Source of the DNA: Ashinkailepas kermadecensis | Taxonomy: Eukaryota > Arthropoda > Thecostraca > Neolepadidae | Assembly: GCA_034440615.1 (NCBI GenBank) | Contig: JAOTOM010004870.1 | Span: 310,001 to 374,000, forward strand | Reading direction: 5' to 3' | DNA length: 64,000 bases | Shown: positions 35,301-45,990 of the stretch, piece after piece | How positions within the stretch are numbered: the first letter of the stretch is position 1 | Layout of the letters: each line of letters starts with the position of its first letter | Notes under the pieces: model-generated | Seen by the model: only the letters and a program-made list of their open reading frames with translations | What the model was told of the DNA's origin: nothing | The model's database searches: none | Translations under genes and position numbers: made by a program

Positions 35301-36236
35301 ACTTGGGGAACAAAAAAGCATTTTTTGCTACTAAAAAAGTGACTGAAGCGAGCCTAACCTCTTTATTTGCTTCCTGCAGGTAAAATGTGTCCAAAACCTG
35401 TCTTGTGAATACCTTAAAGCACAAAAATACTGCACATACAGGTGGTGTTAATAAGATAACTTATTCATGATGTCAAACACAAGTGTGGAATATTGTTCCC
35501 CTTGGTTGGTCATGCACCAAATCTGGAATGCCTCATGCACTGGTGTTGGATGTGAATATTCAGTAAATGTGTTCAAGGCTGTTGCAGGATTTCAAGATTT
35601 TTTAAAAAGAAAATTTGAAGATTTTTTAAAAACATTGGTGTTGTTAGAATAGTTTTATTATACACCAGCTCCCTTATTATCTGCAACAAATTGATGCTGT
35701 CCTCACTTTCTTGACATCCTTGACTCCAAGAGATCCTTGCGATGCTAATTCATCTTTAAACAAATTTGAAGATGTATAGCGGCAGTGTCAGTTGACCAGG
35801 AATACCTTCATTGAAACGAGTGATAAATTCTGAGGAAGTTCCAGGGGGAGGGGGGGGGGTGCATTTTCAGTTAGTACCATCGTTTGATCAAAATATTCAA
35901 TTTCACATGCGACCACATTATGCTTCTGGTATTCACCATGCTTAAGCTATGCGGAAATATGGGAACCTGTCAACTTTAAAACAAAATTGACGATTACTAA
36001 CGGCCATTATACTGGAGTCTAAGTTGTATCAGCTGATGTAGAAATGATGAATGTATCCAGCACAGGTGGGGCAAAATCTCGAGATAGCATACTTTCTTTG
36101 GTTTTGACAATTATCTTCATGATTTAGCATCGAGCGGCCGCGGCCGCCATGCGATGCTTACAGTTCGAACTTCCGCCGCCAGGTGCAAACGAAGCGCTAG
36201 CAGCAGCGTGGCCGCGCATGTCCCCTATCGTGACTT
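32342..36236. repeat. 3.9-kb insertion with AGGTTAGG-type satellite
   Basis: Absent from units 2 and 3, where the flanks GGTGCACAA and TTAAAATTCCC lie close together. The middle (about 33,000-35,460) carries AGGTTAGG and CCTAACCT words and at least two copies of the repeat module that dominates 46-51 kb (GTGCTTTAAGGTATTCACA; TTTGCA..GG.AAT.AGTGGTCACAT). The right end (36,130-36,236) is GC-rich with a GCGGCCGCGGCCGC palindrome. No gene is visible; short open frames are not supported. Confidence 0.75.
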
Positions 36237-36551
36237 TTAAAATTCCCTTTTCACACAGTAAGCGAATTAACGATATGGGATTTCGGCGGAGCCTGTTCTC
36301 CCACCACGCTGGTGTCGGTCACGTGCAGTACATTGACGCGATCGCATCGAAATTGTACGCAAAAGGTAGCCAACACCATGGGCTTTCACGTGGTGTCACA
36401 CATCCCTCGTTCCCTGTGATGTGAGCCGAACCGAACGCCAATATGTGGCGGTCGCTCTTTTCGTTTAAACAAATCCAGCCCGGTGTTGAAAAGAAGTGGG
36501 GCTGTCGAACGAACATTGAGGGAGTGGCACGCGCTACGTTTCATCCACCCC
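36237..36551. repeat. Duplicated A block, unit 4 copy (distal part)
   Basis: Resumes homology with 15,060-15,378 and 21,340-21,667 (GCGAATTAACG...GGGATTTCGGCG, GTGCAGTACATTGA). Ends at the empty hAT target site GATTGTACATGCC. Confidence 0.88.
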
Positions 36552-37844
36552 TATAGATTGTACATGCCTGGGTAGCCCCAGTGACGGGCTATCCGCTCGC
36601 CCAGTTTGATAGCTCTGGTGCGTGCTGCTCTTAGCTCGAAGGTGCCCCACTGAAAACATGCACGAGCCTGACGATCACACGGTACAGCGCACCCGGTCGC
36701 CGACCATAAAAGCGCGCATCTCACTGTTGGGCGCATGCTTCCCATAATTTTCGTATTCGTGCCACTTGTGATATATGTGGCCATAGGTGTTGTTTATGAA
36801 AATTATTGAGAGCGCAGGAACGATTTTCCAACTGGATGAAGACAAATTGTGACCATCGTTTGTAGCCCGTTTGGAATGCGCGAAGACCACTTTATCAAGT
36901 GCTGAGCGAATAGATTGGGGTCGGGAAGAATTGTAATTGGAATAGGAATTGGGGGAATTGGAATTGGAATAGGAATTGGGAGGAATTGGAATAGGATTTG
37001 GGATGAATTGGTGATGTGGTGGCGCGTCACCGGATCGGAGCATCACTTTCATAGGCTGCGCGATGGACTTCCCTCCAATTAGCCCAACTATTTCTCACGG
37101 CCACCCTGGTTCTTGACTTGGTCGTTCACAACCGGTTTGGTGGTGTGCCCATCAATTGTCACAAGCCTTTGCAGCTTGAGATTTGTCTTGCCGTGGCGAC
37201 TTTTTTCGGGAAAAAATGGACAAGTTCGAAGTGAATGTTCTTGATTGACGGAACTGAACTTGATAACGTTACGTCATTCGCTCCCTTTGCGAGTTATCAA
37301 CACTAAATTCGCTTCAATGAAGAACTACATCACAAATCTAGCAAAACACGTTAGTGGAAAAGTGTGTACCACAAAATATGGTTATAATTGGTGCGTATTT
37401 TTTGGTAAATAAAAGGGTCCTGCAGTGCTCCTCGACTGAAGGAAAATTTACCAGCAATGGTCAAACACCATCAAAGATGCTGAAATATGATGCACAATAG
37501 CTACAGTGCAGCTTTGTACGTAGCACTGGATACACACCATGCCTCACACCAGATGTCTTCCCAGCACATTCAGCGATCATACTTAGACGAGGTATATTGC
37601 AAGCTATAATCAGGTATGCACCGCAGAGTGCACAATGATGTTGCATACGTCGCTGTCATGGTGCACAAGAAAGTCGTTGCAAATAGGCGATCACATGGAT
37701 ATTGTGTTCATGGCAAGCTTAGATTGAGCGAAACGGCATCGGAAACGTGGTGTGAACGGTCCGAGCCAGGGTTCACACGCACAGCGCACGCCCACACTCG
37801 CTCAGTCCACTCCCGACGACTTCTGCCGGGACAGATGGGTATGG

Positions 37845-37863
37845 TGACGTCATCATGACGTCA
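37845..37863. promoter_or_regulatory. Twin TGACGTCA sites, unit 4
   Basis: Perfect palindromes at 37,845-37,852 and 37,856-37,863. Confidence 0.5.
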
Positions 37864-38496
37864 TCAGTCCGGACGAACGGGGGCAGAGTCTAGACGAGTG
37901 TAGTCGGCTCGAGAAACTCGTGCGTGCTGTGGTGACCAGAGACAGCTGGTTAGAAAACGTGCAGGCAAACAAGCAGAGCGTAACCATGCCAACGGCTCGG
38001 GGCCGGGTAATTTGATCGTCCGGTGGTAATGCGATGACAAGCTGACTTCCCAGATGAACGTTCAGTTCCATGCAGTTTCCTACGGCGAAAAATTAATTCG
38101 CGAGTAATTTGCACATATTTAAAAAGGCGAAGTGTTGCAACACCCCTCGAAATTGTGCTCAGAAGCTATGACAGAAAGCCGCCGCCAACGACCACCGGCC
38201 GGTTGTGGTGGTGTGCAATGAGGCCGTTGTTTTGCTCACACGACCACCATACCAATCGGTCGGACAAATGCCAATTTCCTCTTCAACACCGAGTCCAAGT
38301 CACGAAGTAGCAGGACGGCAGGTCTGTTCGGCCAATGCATGGACATATGGACCGACTTCGAAGCAGTTAATTCACACAAAAGCATTGGCACCATAAAGGC
38401 ATCGATATGTTCAACACACACCGCCAAACTGCATCATAGCGCCTGCTTCACACCATTATAAGCGTAACTACTCGTCCCGTTCTGTCACTACTAACC

Positions 38497-39298
38497 TCAA
38501 TGAAGATACCCCTGGGCCGCATAGCCGTAGGCGGGGGCGCCGTAGCCGTAGGCACTGCCGGCGTTTCCGTAGGCGGGGGCGCCGTAGCCGTAGCTGCGGG
38601 CGGACGGACCGTAGGCCGGGGCGCCGTAGCCGTAGCTGCGGGCGGACAGGCCGTAGGCCGGAGCGCCGTAGCCATAGCTGCGGGTGGCGTGGCCGTAGGC
38701 GGGGGCGGCATAGCCGTGGGCGCCGTAGCCTTGGGCGGCGTAGCCGTAGGCGGGAGCGCCGTAGCCGTAGCCGTTGGCTGCGTAGCCGACAGGCGTGGCC
38801 ACGGTGTGTCTCTGGACGGCCACGGCGTGCGTGACGCCGCTGTTGTAGCCGCTCACGCCACGCGGCGCCAAGTAGCCGTAGCTGCCGCCGTAGGGCACCA
38901 CCGGGCTGGCCAGGTAGCCGGAGGCGCAGGCGGCGGAGGCGCACAGCGCGATCAGGAAGAGCTGCCGATGAGGGAGCCGGTGTGGGTGATGACGGTGGTG
39001 CGCAGGCACGATTCGCGCCGCAGTTTCATGGGCGATAAATACAACAATACTACCGTGACAAAATGTCCTCTTGGAGTATTGTCACGTCCGGGGCAACAAT
39101 TACTCTAGCACGGAGCACCTCCAAATGTGAGGAACGATCCCTGAAAATTACACAGACGCCACAGGTCGTCGGCGCCGGATTTCTTCACCCAATCGCAGCA
39201 TTGCCGATCTGCCCCGTATCCTACTCTAGCTATTATATTCTATTCTACACTATTCTATTCTGGCTGTGTGCCTGGCATTCGCTTACCTTGGCTGCCAT
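38497..39298 (-). CDS. Cuticle-like Tyr/Gly/Ala-rich secreted protein, copy 3 (two exons)
   Basis: Exon 1 (39,298-39,287) encodes MAAK before GTAAGC; intron 325 bp; exon 2 (38,961-38,497). The protein is 158 residues with the same signal peptide as copy 1 (MAAKLFLIALCASAACAS) and the same number of YGYGAPAYG blocks. Differences include PYGGSYGYLAP for PYGGAYGYLAP, GYAAN for GYAAH, APAYGPSAR for APAYGLSAR and a NAGSAYG block shared with copy 2. The likely role is structural, in cuticle or another secreted matrix. The NAGSAYG block, shared with copy 2 and not copy 1, hints at gene conversion or at the order of duplication. Confidence 0.85.
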
Positions 39299-39330
39299 TG
39301 CGGAGAGAGGTGTGTGAGTGTCTGTGGAAC

Positions 39331-39415
39331 TGTCTGCCTTTCCGGCGACTCCATCGGTTTATATGGCGCCCACCACCGCCTCGGGCCGCGCCGTGACCGC
39401 GGAGCCGTGACGTCA
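39331..39415 (-). promoter_or_regulatory. Promoter of cuticle-like gene, copy 3
   Basis: Minus-strand ATATAAA at 39,364-39,358, TGACGTCA at 39,408-39,415, same spacing to the ATG as copy 1. The initiator region is altered relative to copy 1 (CAGACAGTT instead of CAGCCAGTT). Confidence 0.68.
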
Positions 39416-39793
39416 CCACCGCAGGCCACACCCCTGTCTTGCACGGCTGGCGTCTGGAGTGCGTATGCGACTACTGACCATGGACAGCAAATTGCGTGCA
39501 CACAGCATAACGGAGCGCTGTGTTGTGCGGTGTTTTGTTCCCGATTGGCACCAGCCTTCCGCTATCTGGGATCAACCGATCACTTTGCAAGGCAGCTGGC
39601 GTCCAGTGTGTATTGCCATACATCGGCATCAGGGTGCCACAGGCATCACTCAAACTGCCCGGTCAAACGGACTTGGGTGCTGGGACGCGCACATCGATTG
39701 GAAATCAACAAGCCATCGTGCTCTGCCTCCCCCCCCCGTCCAGAAGTGTTGCGGCGATGTGTCTCTGAACTCGTGCCGCGTACCGGGGCAGTG

Positions 39794-40120
39794 CGTTTGT
39801 CGACTCACACATCGATGCCATAGCTCTGAATGCCTACACAGCGACCTTGGACTAGCTAACTTTAACGTGTTTGGCCTGTCAACAAGTTCACACTGCTCCA
39901 GCTACTCAAGCACGGAACTACGTTTGTCGACTCACACATCGATGCCATAGCTCTGAATGCCTACACAGCGACCTTGGACTAGCTAACTTTAACGTGTTTG
40001 GCCTGTCAACAAGTTCACACTGCTCCAGCTACTCAAGCACGGAACTACGTTTGTCGACTGACACATCGATGCCATAGCTCTGAATGCCTACACAGCGACC
40101 TTGGACTAGCTAACTTTAAG
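39794..40120. repeat. 127-bp tandem repeat, about 2.6 units
   Basis: Starts at 39,794, 39,921 and 40,048 with CGTTTGTCGACT. Single copy at 11,650-11,780 in unit 1. The third unit ends at CTAACTTTAAGG. Confidence 0.95.
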
Positions 40121-40747
40121 GTTTGTGATACGCCATACTTTAAACACGGAACTACGCTATATTTTAATCTACTACATCCATTGTTGTACGTTGAAAAGAT
40201 ATGAAGCCAGTGTGCATCTAAATATGTACATGCATTGTTTTTAAGGTCCTTAAACATTGTAAGTAAGAGATCGAGCAACACAAGATGAATGAGCATGCTT
40301 GGTAGAAAATTTTCCTGTGTTCGAAGGCCTTGAAAAATATCACATGAACTGAGTTTTCCAAACCATGAATTGCTCCCAAAAAAGATGCGTTCCCTGCTAT
40401 AGGGAATGGGCTATTTTGCCTGTATGGTTCATACGACCATGAGTCAGTGCGACTGAAAATCCCAATGGACAACAGCCCGTGTGATTGGAAGATAGGCCAT
40501 GCAACTGCACACTGTCATACGGCCCGCCAAATTGCCAGCATGAACTTCGAATGATGATTGACTAAAACAAAAATGACTTTGCCTATGCCTAAAAAAATGG
40601 TTGGTTTGGACAAGCTGCCCGGTAAATAGCTAAATGAGGTGTTCAATAACGAGATGACAGGAAAAGCCGTAGATGAATACATGTCGAAGATAATTGGCTC
40701 AATAAAACATGTTGGTATTATTTGTAAACGTGCCTAATGCACAATAC

Positions 40748-41110
40748 CTACACTGAAAACGAATTTACCCTCGACACGCGGGTAAACCCCCAAATCGCGA
40801 AGCGTCGGCACACAGCCGATTCCAACCCCCTCAGACCATGGTTATGCAACTCTCTTATTGCGGGTTCAGTTACACCAGGACGACGGGTTTACCCTTTCTT
40901 TTTACTCTTGGTACCAGGGTTACTCTTTATCAGTTACTCTTAACTTGCGGGTTAATCTCCACTGACTACCTTCCATCCAAGAGTTACACCTTATGATAAC
41001 TCGCGGTCGCAGAGTTACTCCCTCGCTGTTACCCTTCATCGCAGTGTTTCTCTCCGGCACCTACCCTTCTTTCATGGGTTACTCTATTGTCATTACTCCT
41101 CGTTTGGTGG
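40748..41110. repeat. GGGTAA/GAGTTAC-rich repeat with CACTGAAAAC terminus
   Basis: Begins CACTGAAAACGAATTTACCC and continues with many GGGTTAC/GAGTTAC words. The reverse complement of the terminus (GTTTTCAGTG next to GGGTAA) recurs at 52,545-52,585, 53,575-53,690 and 53,935-53,956. The terminus resembles CACTA/EnSpm-type ends (CACTA or CACTG), but I see no complete element with paired ends here. Confidence 0.5.
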
Positions 41111-41121
41111 TTATGTTTTAT

Positions 41122-41320
41122 GGGTAGCGGTAGCTAAGTGGGTAGGACCTTCGACTCTTGTTCGAGACCGTGGGTTCAAATCCCGCAACCGGCGGAATTT
41201 TCGAGTCCACCCGCGACCAGTCCGTGCGAGTGATCGGCGACGCTGTAAAACTAAACAGTCGAATGCGTCGTAAATCCCAAGGTTCTTTTCTTAGGGGTTT
41301 TCTTTTGTACTGTATCCTCA
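41122..41320 (+). mobile_element. tRNA-Lys-derived SINE
   Basis: The first 74 bp fold like tRNA-Lys: A box TAGCTAAGTGGG (41,131-41,142), anticodon stem TTCGA/TCGAG with loop CTCTTGT giving anticodon CTT, T arm GTGGG-TTCAAAT-CCCGC with B box GGTTCAAATCC (41,173-41,183). The acceptor stem does not pair, so this is not a working tRNA. A tRNA-unrelated body of about 125 bp follows (GACCAGTCCGTGCGAGTGAT, GCTGTAAAACTAAACAGTC) with a T-rich end. Confidence 0.8.
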
Positions 41321-42035
41321 TGTAGAAGTCAATCTTGCGTTTTTAGTTTCCTACAGCGGTGCTCTCTTCACGAGTTCGCAGTCACCATTTTGTAGTTACC
41401 CTTGACCAGTTAGTGTCCATCGATGCCTGCCATTAATCTGTAAGCTATTGCAGTGTCACTGCCGAATTTTGGATCAACTCCGATACTCTTACGCTTTTTC
41501 CTCGATGAATTATTATGTCCTCTAGTTTCGAAGCTAATCACTTATACTCCCACTCATTACATGGTACTACTCTTGCCAGTGCGAGGATTGATATTACCCA
41601 TCGGTGCTAGTCCTAACCCTATGCTTATCATTTGCATAGTCTTCCCTTCGCACAATAGCTGTTCTATGATTTAAAATCCGCTCGCTACTCATAAAAACAA
41701 ATTATGATAAATGACGTTTAGCTTGTTCTCTTCATTGGCTCTTCCATAAACATCAATCCGCTGAAGATATTTTGGGCTATGCCTAACATGCTGTCGCCCT
41801 CCAATACAAGCTGATCACTTGAACCCTTTCGTACATTTCCAAACGCGTGAGACACAGAAAATGCGGTGCATTTATTAATTCTATGCGGAAATATCTAGGT
41901 TAAACAAAACGCCCTTGGAGAGCCTCCAAGGACGTCTCCAACTTGCAGAGCCCTTTGCACTACCCCAACCCGTCTTACACTAGAAAGGACACATCTTTCG
42001 ACACTTTTACAAACACGTTCGTCTCCATCACATAT
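41321..42035. other. No gene seen
   Basis: Moderately AT-rich sequence with some TTACCC/GTTAC words at its start and no supported coding frame. A CCTTGGAGAGCCTCCAAGG hairpin lies at 41,912-41,930. Confidence 0.4.
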
Positions 42036-42409
42036 TCAGGAATGGCCAAAGTCGTGCTGGGGAAGCGCGTGGGAACGGGTTGCGGGAACACCGTGAAGGA
42101 AGTAGCCGGTATACTGCGTTGATAGGTTGAATTTCAGCACTTCCTCGCCCTCCTCGACGAACATGTTTTCATCGATGCAGGGGGCTGACTTCACAAGGTA
42201 CGACCCCTGCATGACCTCCAACTCGTGGAAGAAGCACAGCAGGTGTTCTACCGTCTCTTCTGCAAAATAAATTCCAAACATATAAACATACCAATAAGAA
42301 AACACTCGTCATGTACCTACTGTGCTCTCTGGCAGAGCTGAGGGTCTTGTTGGGGCAGCACTCCGACTTTGGGGTATATTTTTTAAAGCTTTGGGCAGGC
42401 AGTAACAAC
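42036..42409 (-). CDS. Candidate last two exons of an unrecognised gene
   Basis: Proposed exon 42,409-42,321 (after TCTTTGCAG, donor GTAGGT) and terminal exon 42,259-42,036 (after TTATTTTGCAG), separated by a 61-bp intron. Phases fit: one base remains at the end of the first and two start the second. The reading contains CCPNKTLSSAREHKEE, then TVEHLLCFFHELEVMQG, GSYLVKSAPCIDENMFVEEG and ends HALPQHDFGHS before TGA. Composition is protein-like and both acceptors are good. No domain was recognised. It may be host gene or a decayed copy. Confidence 0.4.
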
Positions 42410-42419
42410 CTGCAAAGAC

Positions 42420-42605
42420 GCAGCGAAGGGGGCCGGGGGCCCGCCCCTCCCTTTAGCAAACAAAAAGATACTGGATGATACAAGAAATTGTTGTCATTTT
42501 CACCACGTAAAACGGGGAAAAATCGATGAGATTCCCGCGCAAAAGCGTTTTCCACTTCATGACATTGATGGGGTCACGCCCCCATAAGAAAATCCTGGCT
42601 GCGCC
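42420..42605. mobile_element. Possible dispersed-repeat fragment
   Basis: Contains GGGGGCCGGGGGCCCGCCCCTCC at one side and GGGGGCGTGACCCC near GGCGCAGCCAGGATTTTC (complement strand) at the other. Such GCCCCC/GCGCAGCCAGGA words are typical of dispersed repeat ends, but no structure was proven. Confidence 0.3.
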
Positions 42606-42715
42606 ACTGGTAATTTGTGGCAGGTTTTGGAACCTACAATCCAAACTTTTAGTTCCACTCACATCCACACATTTAATAAAGAAATTCTGGTGCCATGATC
42701 ACGCCACTGACAGAC

Positions 42716-42993
42716 CTAGTGGAAATTTGAGGGCATGTGCTCCCACTCCTTGATGGACATGTGGCTCCTATTTGACAGGAAAAAGGTGCTCTCTTGCACA
42801 TTTGAGTGCAGCTCTTCCCACTTCCCACTCAACGGGTTCTTCAGCTGATAGCACCCCTCACAATAGAAAACACTCCCAGTTCTGAGAGATGCTGCTCCCA
42901 TAACCACTTTTTTATTTAACAAAATCCGCCCTTGAATAATAATGGAGGACCGTGACCCAATGCCCACCAAGTATGGTACTACCCTCACCGACA
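42716..42993 (-). CDS. Candidate exon of an unrecognised gene
   Basis: Minus-strand frame of about 92 codons opening after a GTAGTTTTTAG acceptor and ending in TAG. Sequence features: VVPYLVGIGSRSSIIIQG, VVMGAASLRTGSVFYCEGC, LKNPLSGKWEELHSN and SNRSHMSIKEWEHMPSNFH. The Cys, Trp and aromatic content is unlike the surrounding repeats. It lies just upstream, in the same orientation, of the 42,036-42,409 candidate but ends in a stop, so a single gene model does not follow without further evidence. Confidence 0.35.
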
Positions 42994-43269
42994 CTAAAAA
43001 CTACATGCCCAGTCAACTGAATCTCCCCTACCTTAAGGTACATTTGGAGTAGCTTCCTCAGCAAAACGGTCGCGCCTTCACAATTTCAATGTCCATATGT
43101 CCATGATATTAGCAACGCATTCGCATTCGCATTCAGCATCCTATTCGCATACTCTCCGAATCCGTTCATTTTTTAGGATATGATCTTCGTCACTTGCAAA
43201 AGTAAGGCAAACAACGATTCTTCAGTAGGACGAGCGGTTCGATCTCCAGAGGTCCAGAGAGGTCACTCG

Positions 43270-45610
43270 GGTCAAAAACGGTGTACCGTATAAAATGCGA
43301 AGTATTTCACTTAGCCGAATGATTCCAACGCCTAGATGTCCGCTATCCATCAAAGATGCAGCACATCGAATTACGTGAACTTCAATGTCACGGTTTGACC
43401 TCAGGTCACCGAAGTTGGTTTTACTCATGCACTACATCTATTTACGGGGTATCGAATAAAGTCATGGTGACACTTTGGATATACCTGATTTTTGCAGGTC
43501 ATAGTCTACATAGCACGTACATCGAGCACATCAATCAAGATGACCCATTATGACCACTGATTGATCACCATTGGCCAAAAATTCCCCAAAAATGCAACTA
43601 TACCAAATTCTTGTGTGCCCGATAATTTCCGCAACATTTTACTTGGCACGACGAAAAAAAATACCCATACATTAGTTATGGCCCATGGATGCAGCACATT
43701 TAAGCATCTGGCCTACAATCTAATAGTTTGACCTATATTCGCAAAATACTGTTTTGACCATGCATTATTGCCATCTACGGGGTACCTGATAATGCCCTCC
43801 TAAATACATTCATCGGATGGACATTACCGCCAAAAATCACCCATCGCACAAGAAAGCAGCACATCCAAGCATGTCACCTTCAAGCTCACCATTTGACCTC
43901 AGGTCAACGAAGACTAACATTATACCCGATGGGAATATCACAGTGTACCGAATACAATTTCCCTGAATGCATTTATCGGAAAGATATTGGCATCGAAGAA
44001 TCGCCCACCGAGCAAGGACGCAGCACCTCCGAGCATGTGCCCGTCAGCGAAAGCGTTTGACCTCAGGTCAGGCTTTATGAAATTAAGAAAAAGAAAGTAG
44101 TCCACGTGGGTACCGTATGTGGGCCAAACGAAGCATTGTATGTAGACTATGTCAACACTGATGATTGCACTAGCAACACGAGAAGCAGCACACTGCGTGA
44201 CCTGACCTCTATCGATGACGCATTTCATCAGGTAGCACTAACGTCCCGTTCAACAACGCATTCAAAAACGAATTCACCAATGTTCTCCGATTCGTCTGAA
44301 AATATGACACAGCCTTCGCAGAAATACCCGTACGTACATCCCCAAACCATTTTCCGCTACGACGAACCATTTCGCATTCAGAGGCGGAAAGGTTAGCCAG
44401 GTTAAATCTGGGGTACCGCATAACTTGCCGGATAATTCGCTTATTTGGATCATTCAAACGCTTGTGTAACCGCTATCACGGTGGCATGCAGCACACCAAG
44501 TCAACTGGTCACTCGATGCCACCATTTGACCTCAGGTCAACGAAGACTTTAACATTACACCCTATGGGAATATCACGGTGTACCGAATACAATTTTCTTG
44601 AATACATTTATCGGATGGATATTGGCGTCGAAGAATCGCGCACCGAGCAAGGACGCAGCACATCCGAGCATGTGACTGTCAGCGTCAGCGTTTGACCTCA
44701 GGCCAGATTTTATGAAATTCAGAAAAAGAAAGTAGTCCACATGGGTACCGTATGTGGACCAAACGAAGCATTCAATGTAGGCTATCTCAACACTGATGCA
44801 TGCACTAGCAACATAAGAAGCAGTACATGCGTGACCTAACCCCTATCGATGACCCATTTCATCAGGTAGCACTAGCGTCCCATTCAACAACGCATTCAGA
44901 AACCAATTCACCAATGTTCTCCGATTCGTCTGAAACTTGACAACCGTCGTAGAAATACCCGTACATGCATCTCGAAACCATTTTCCGCTACGACGAACCA
45001 TTTCGCCTTCAGAGGCGAATTCGTTTCTGAATGCGTTGCTGAATGGGACGCTAGTGCTGCCTGATGAAATGGGTTATCCATAGAGGTCAGGTCACGCAGT
45101 GTGCTGCTTCTTATGTTGCTAATGCATGCATCAGTGTTGAGATAGTCTACATTCAATGCTTCGTTTGGCCCACATACGGTACCCAAGTGGACTACTTTCT
45201 TTTTTCTCAATTTCGTTAAACCTGACTTGAGGTCAAACGCTGACGATGGCAGTCACATGCTCGGATGTGCTGCGTCCTTGCTCGGTGGGCGATTATTCGA
45301 CGCTAATATCCATCCGATAAATGTATTCAAGAAAATTGTATTCGATACACCGTGATATTCCCATCGGGTGTAATGTTAAAGTCTTTGTTGACCTGAGGTC
45401 AAATGGTGGCCTCGAGTGACCAGTTGACTTGGTGTGCTGTATGCCGCCATGACAGCGGTGGCACAAGCGTTTGGATGAGTCAAATAAGTGAAATCTCCGG
45501 CAAGTTATGCGGTACCCCAGCTTTGACACGGCTGACCCTTTCGCGTCTGAAGGCGAAATGGTTCGACGTAGCGGAAAGTGGTTTCGGAATGCATGTACGG
45601 GTATTTCTGC
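43270..45610. repeat. ~630-bp repeat family with two direct copies and one inverted copy
   Basis: Direct copies start near 43,924 and 44,556 (period about 632 bp), preceded by a diverged copy (about 43,270-43,900). An inverted copy covers 45,008-45,610 and pairs with 44,315-44,903, giving a ~590-bp imperfect palindrome with a 104-bp centre. Each copy carries TGACCTCAGGTCA-type motifs. No transposase is visible. Confidence 0.85.
43396..45401. promoter_or_regulatory. Recurring everted AGGTCA pairs (TGACCTnAGGTCA)
   Basis: Perfect at 43,396-43,408, 43,894-43,906, 44,058-44,070, 44,527-44,539 and 45,389-45,401; one mismatch at 44,693-44,705 and 45,223-45,235. AGGTCA is the nuclear-receptor half-site; here two are everted with a 1-bp spacer. 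Function is not shown; they repeat because they are part of the ~630-bp family. Confidence 0.6.
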
Positions 45611-45619
45611 GACGGCAAA

Positions 45620-45990
45620 ATGTGAGCACTCGAAACATTGTAAATGATTTTTTTTTTAAATCTTGCCACACCGGCAAAGAAGTGAAACGGCTCGGTAGTT
45701 CGTCGGATTTTTCCGGTTGCCTTTCTTATATATTGGTGTGATGTTTGCCATTTTCCATCAGTTCGGAAATTGTCCCTGCCTGATGGAGAGGATACACATT
45801 TTGTACAGCGGAACGCATAATTGGTCAGCACACTCTCGGAGGATTCGGGCGCTGATATTATCTGGTCCACATGCTTTGTGCGGGTCAAGTCCAATGAGAA
45901 TCGTGTGGATTTGTTCTAATGAGGGCCGAATTGGGAAATTAAATTCAAAGGATTCATAACGCAGCTTAAAGCACACATTTACCAACAATA
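45620..45990 (-). pseudogene. LINE reverse transcriptase remnant
   Basis: Minus-strand reading: IRPSLEQIHTILIGLDPHKA, then CGPDNISARILRECADQL, CVPLYKMCILSIRQGQFPN, an in-frame stop, then WKMANITPIYKKGN and PTNYRAVSLLCRCGKI. This is the start of the RT domain of a Jockey/CR1-type LINE (DP-KA-GPD-I, W---I-PI-KKG, NYR-VSL). It is broken by a stop at about 45,770 and truncated on both sides. Confidence 0.85.

Larger units (their letters stand above)
36552..40745. repeat. Duplicated C block, unit 4 copy
   Basis: Complete C block with the short AATTGGAA patch (36,927-37,010), twin CREs, cuticle-like gene and promoter. Homology to unit 1 stops at GTGCCTAATGCACA (about 40,742), where a CACTGAAAAC sequence begins. 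Confidence 0.9.

Noticed and set aside
41122..41195. Functional tRNA-Lys gene
   Set aside because: The acceptor stem halves do not pair and a SINE-like body follows.
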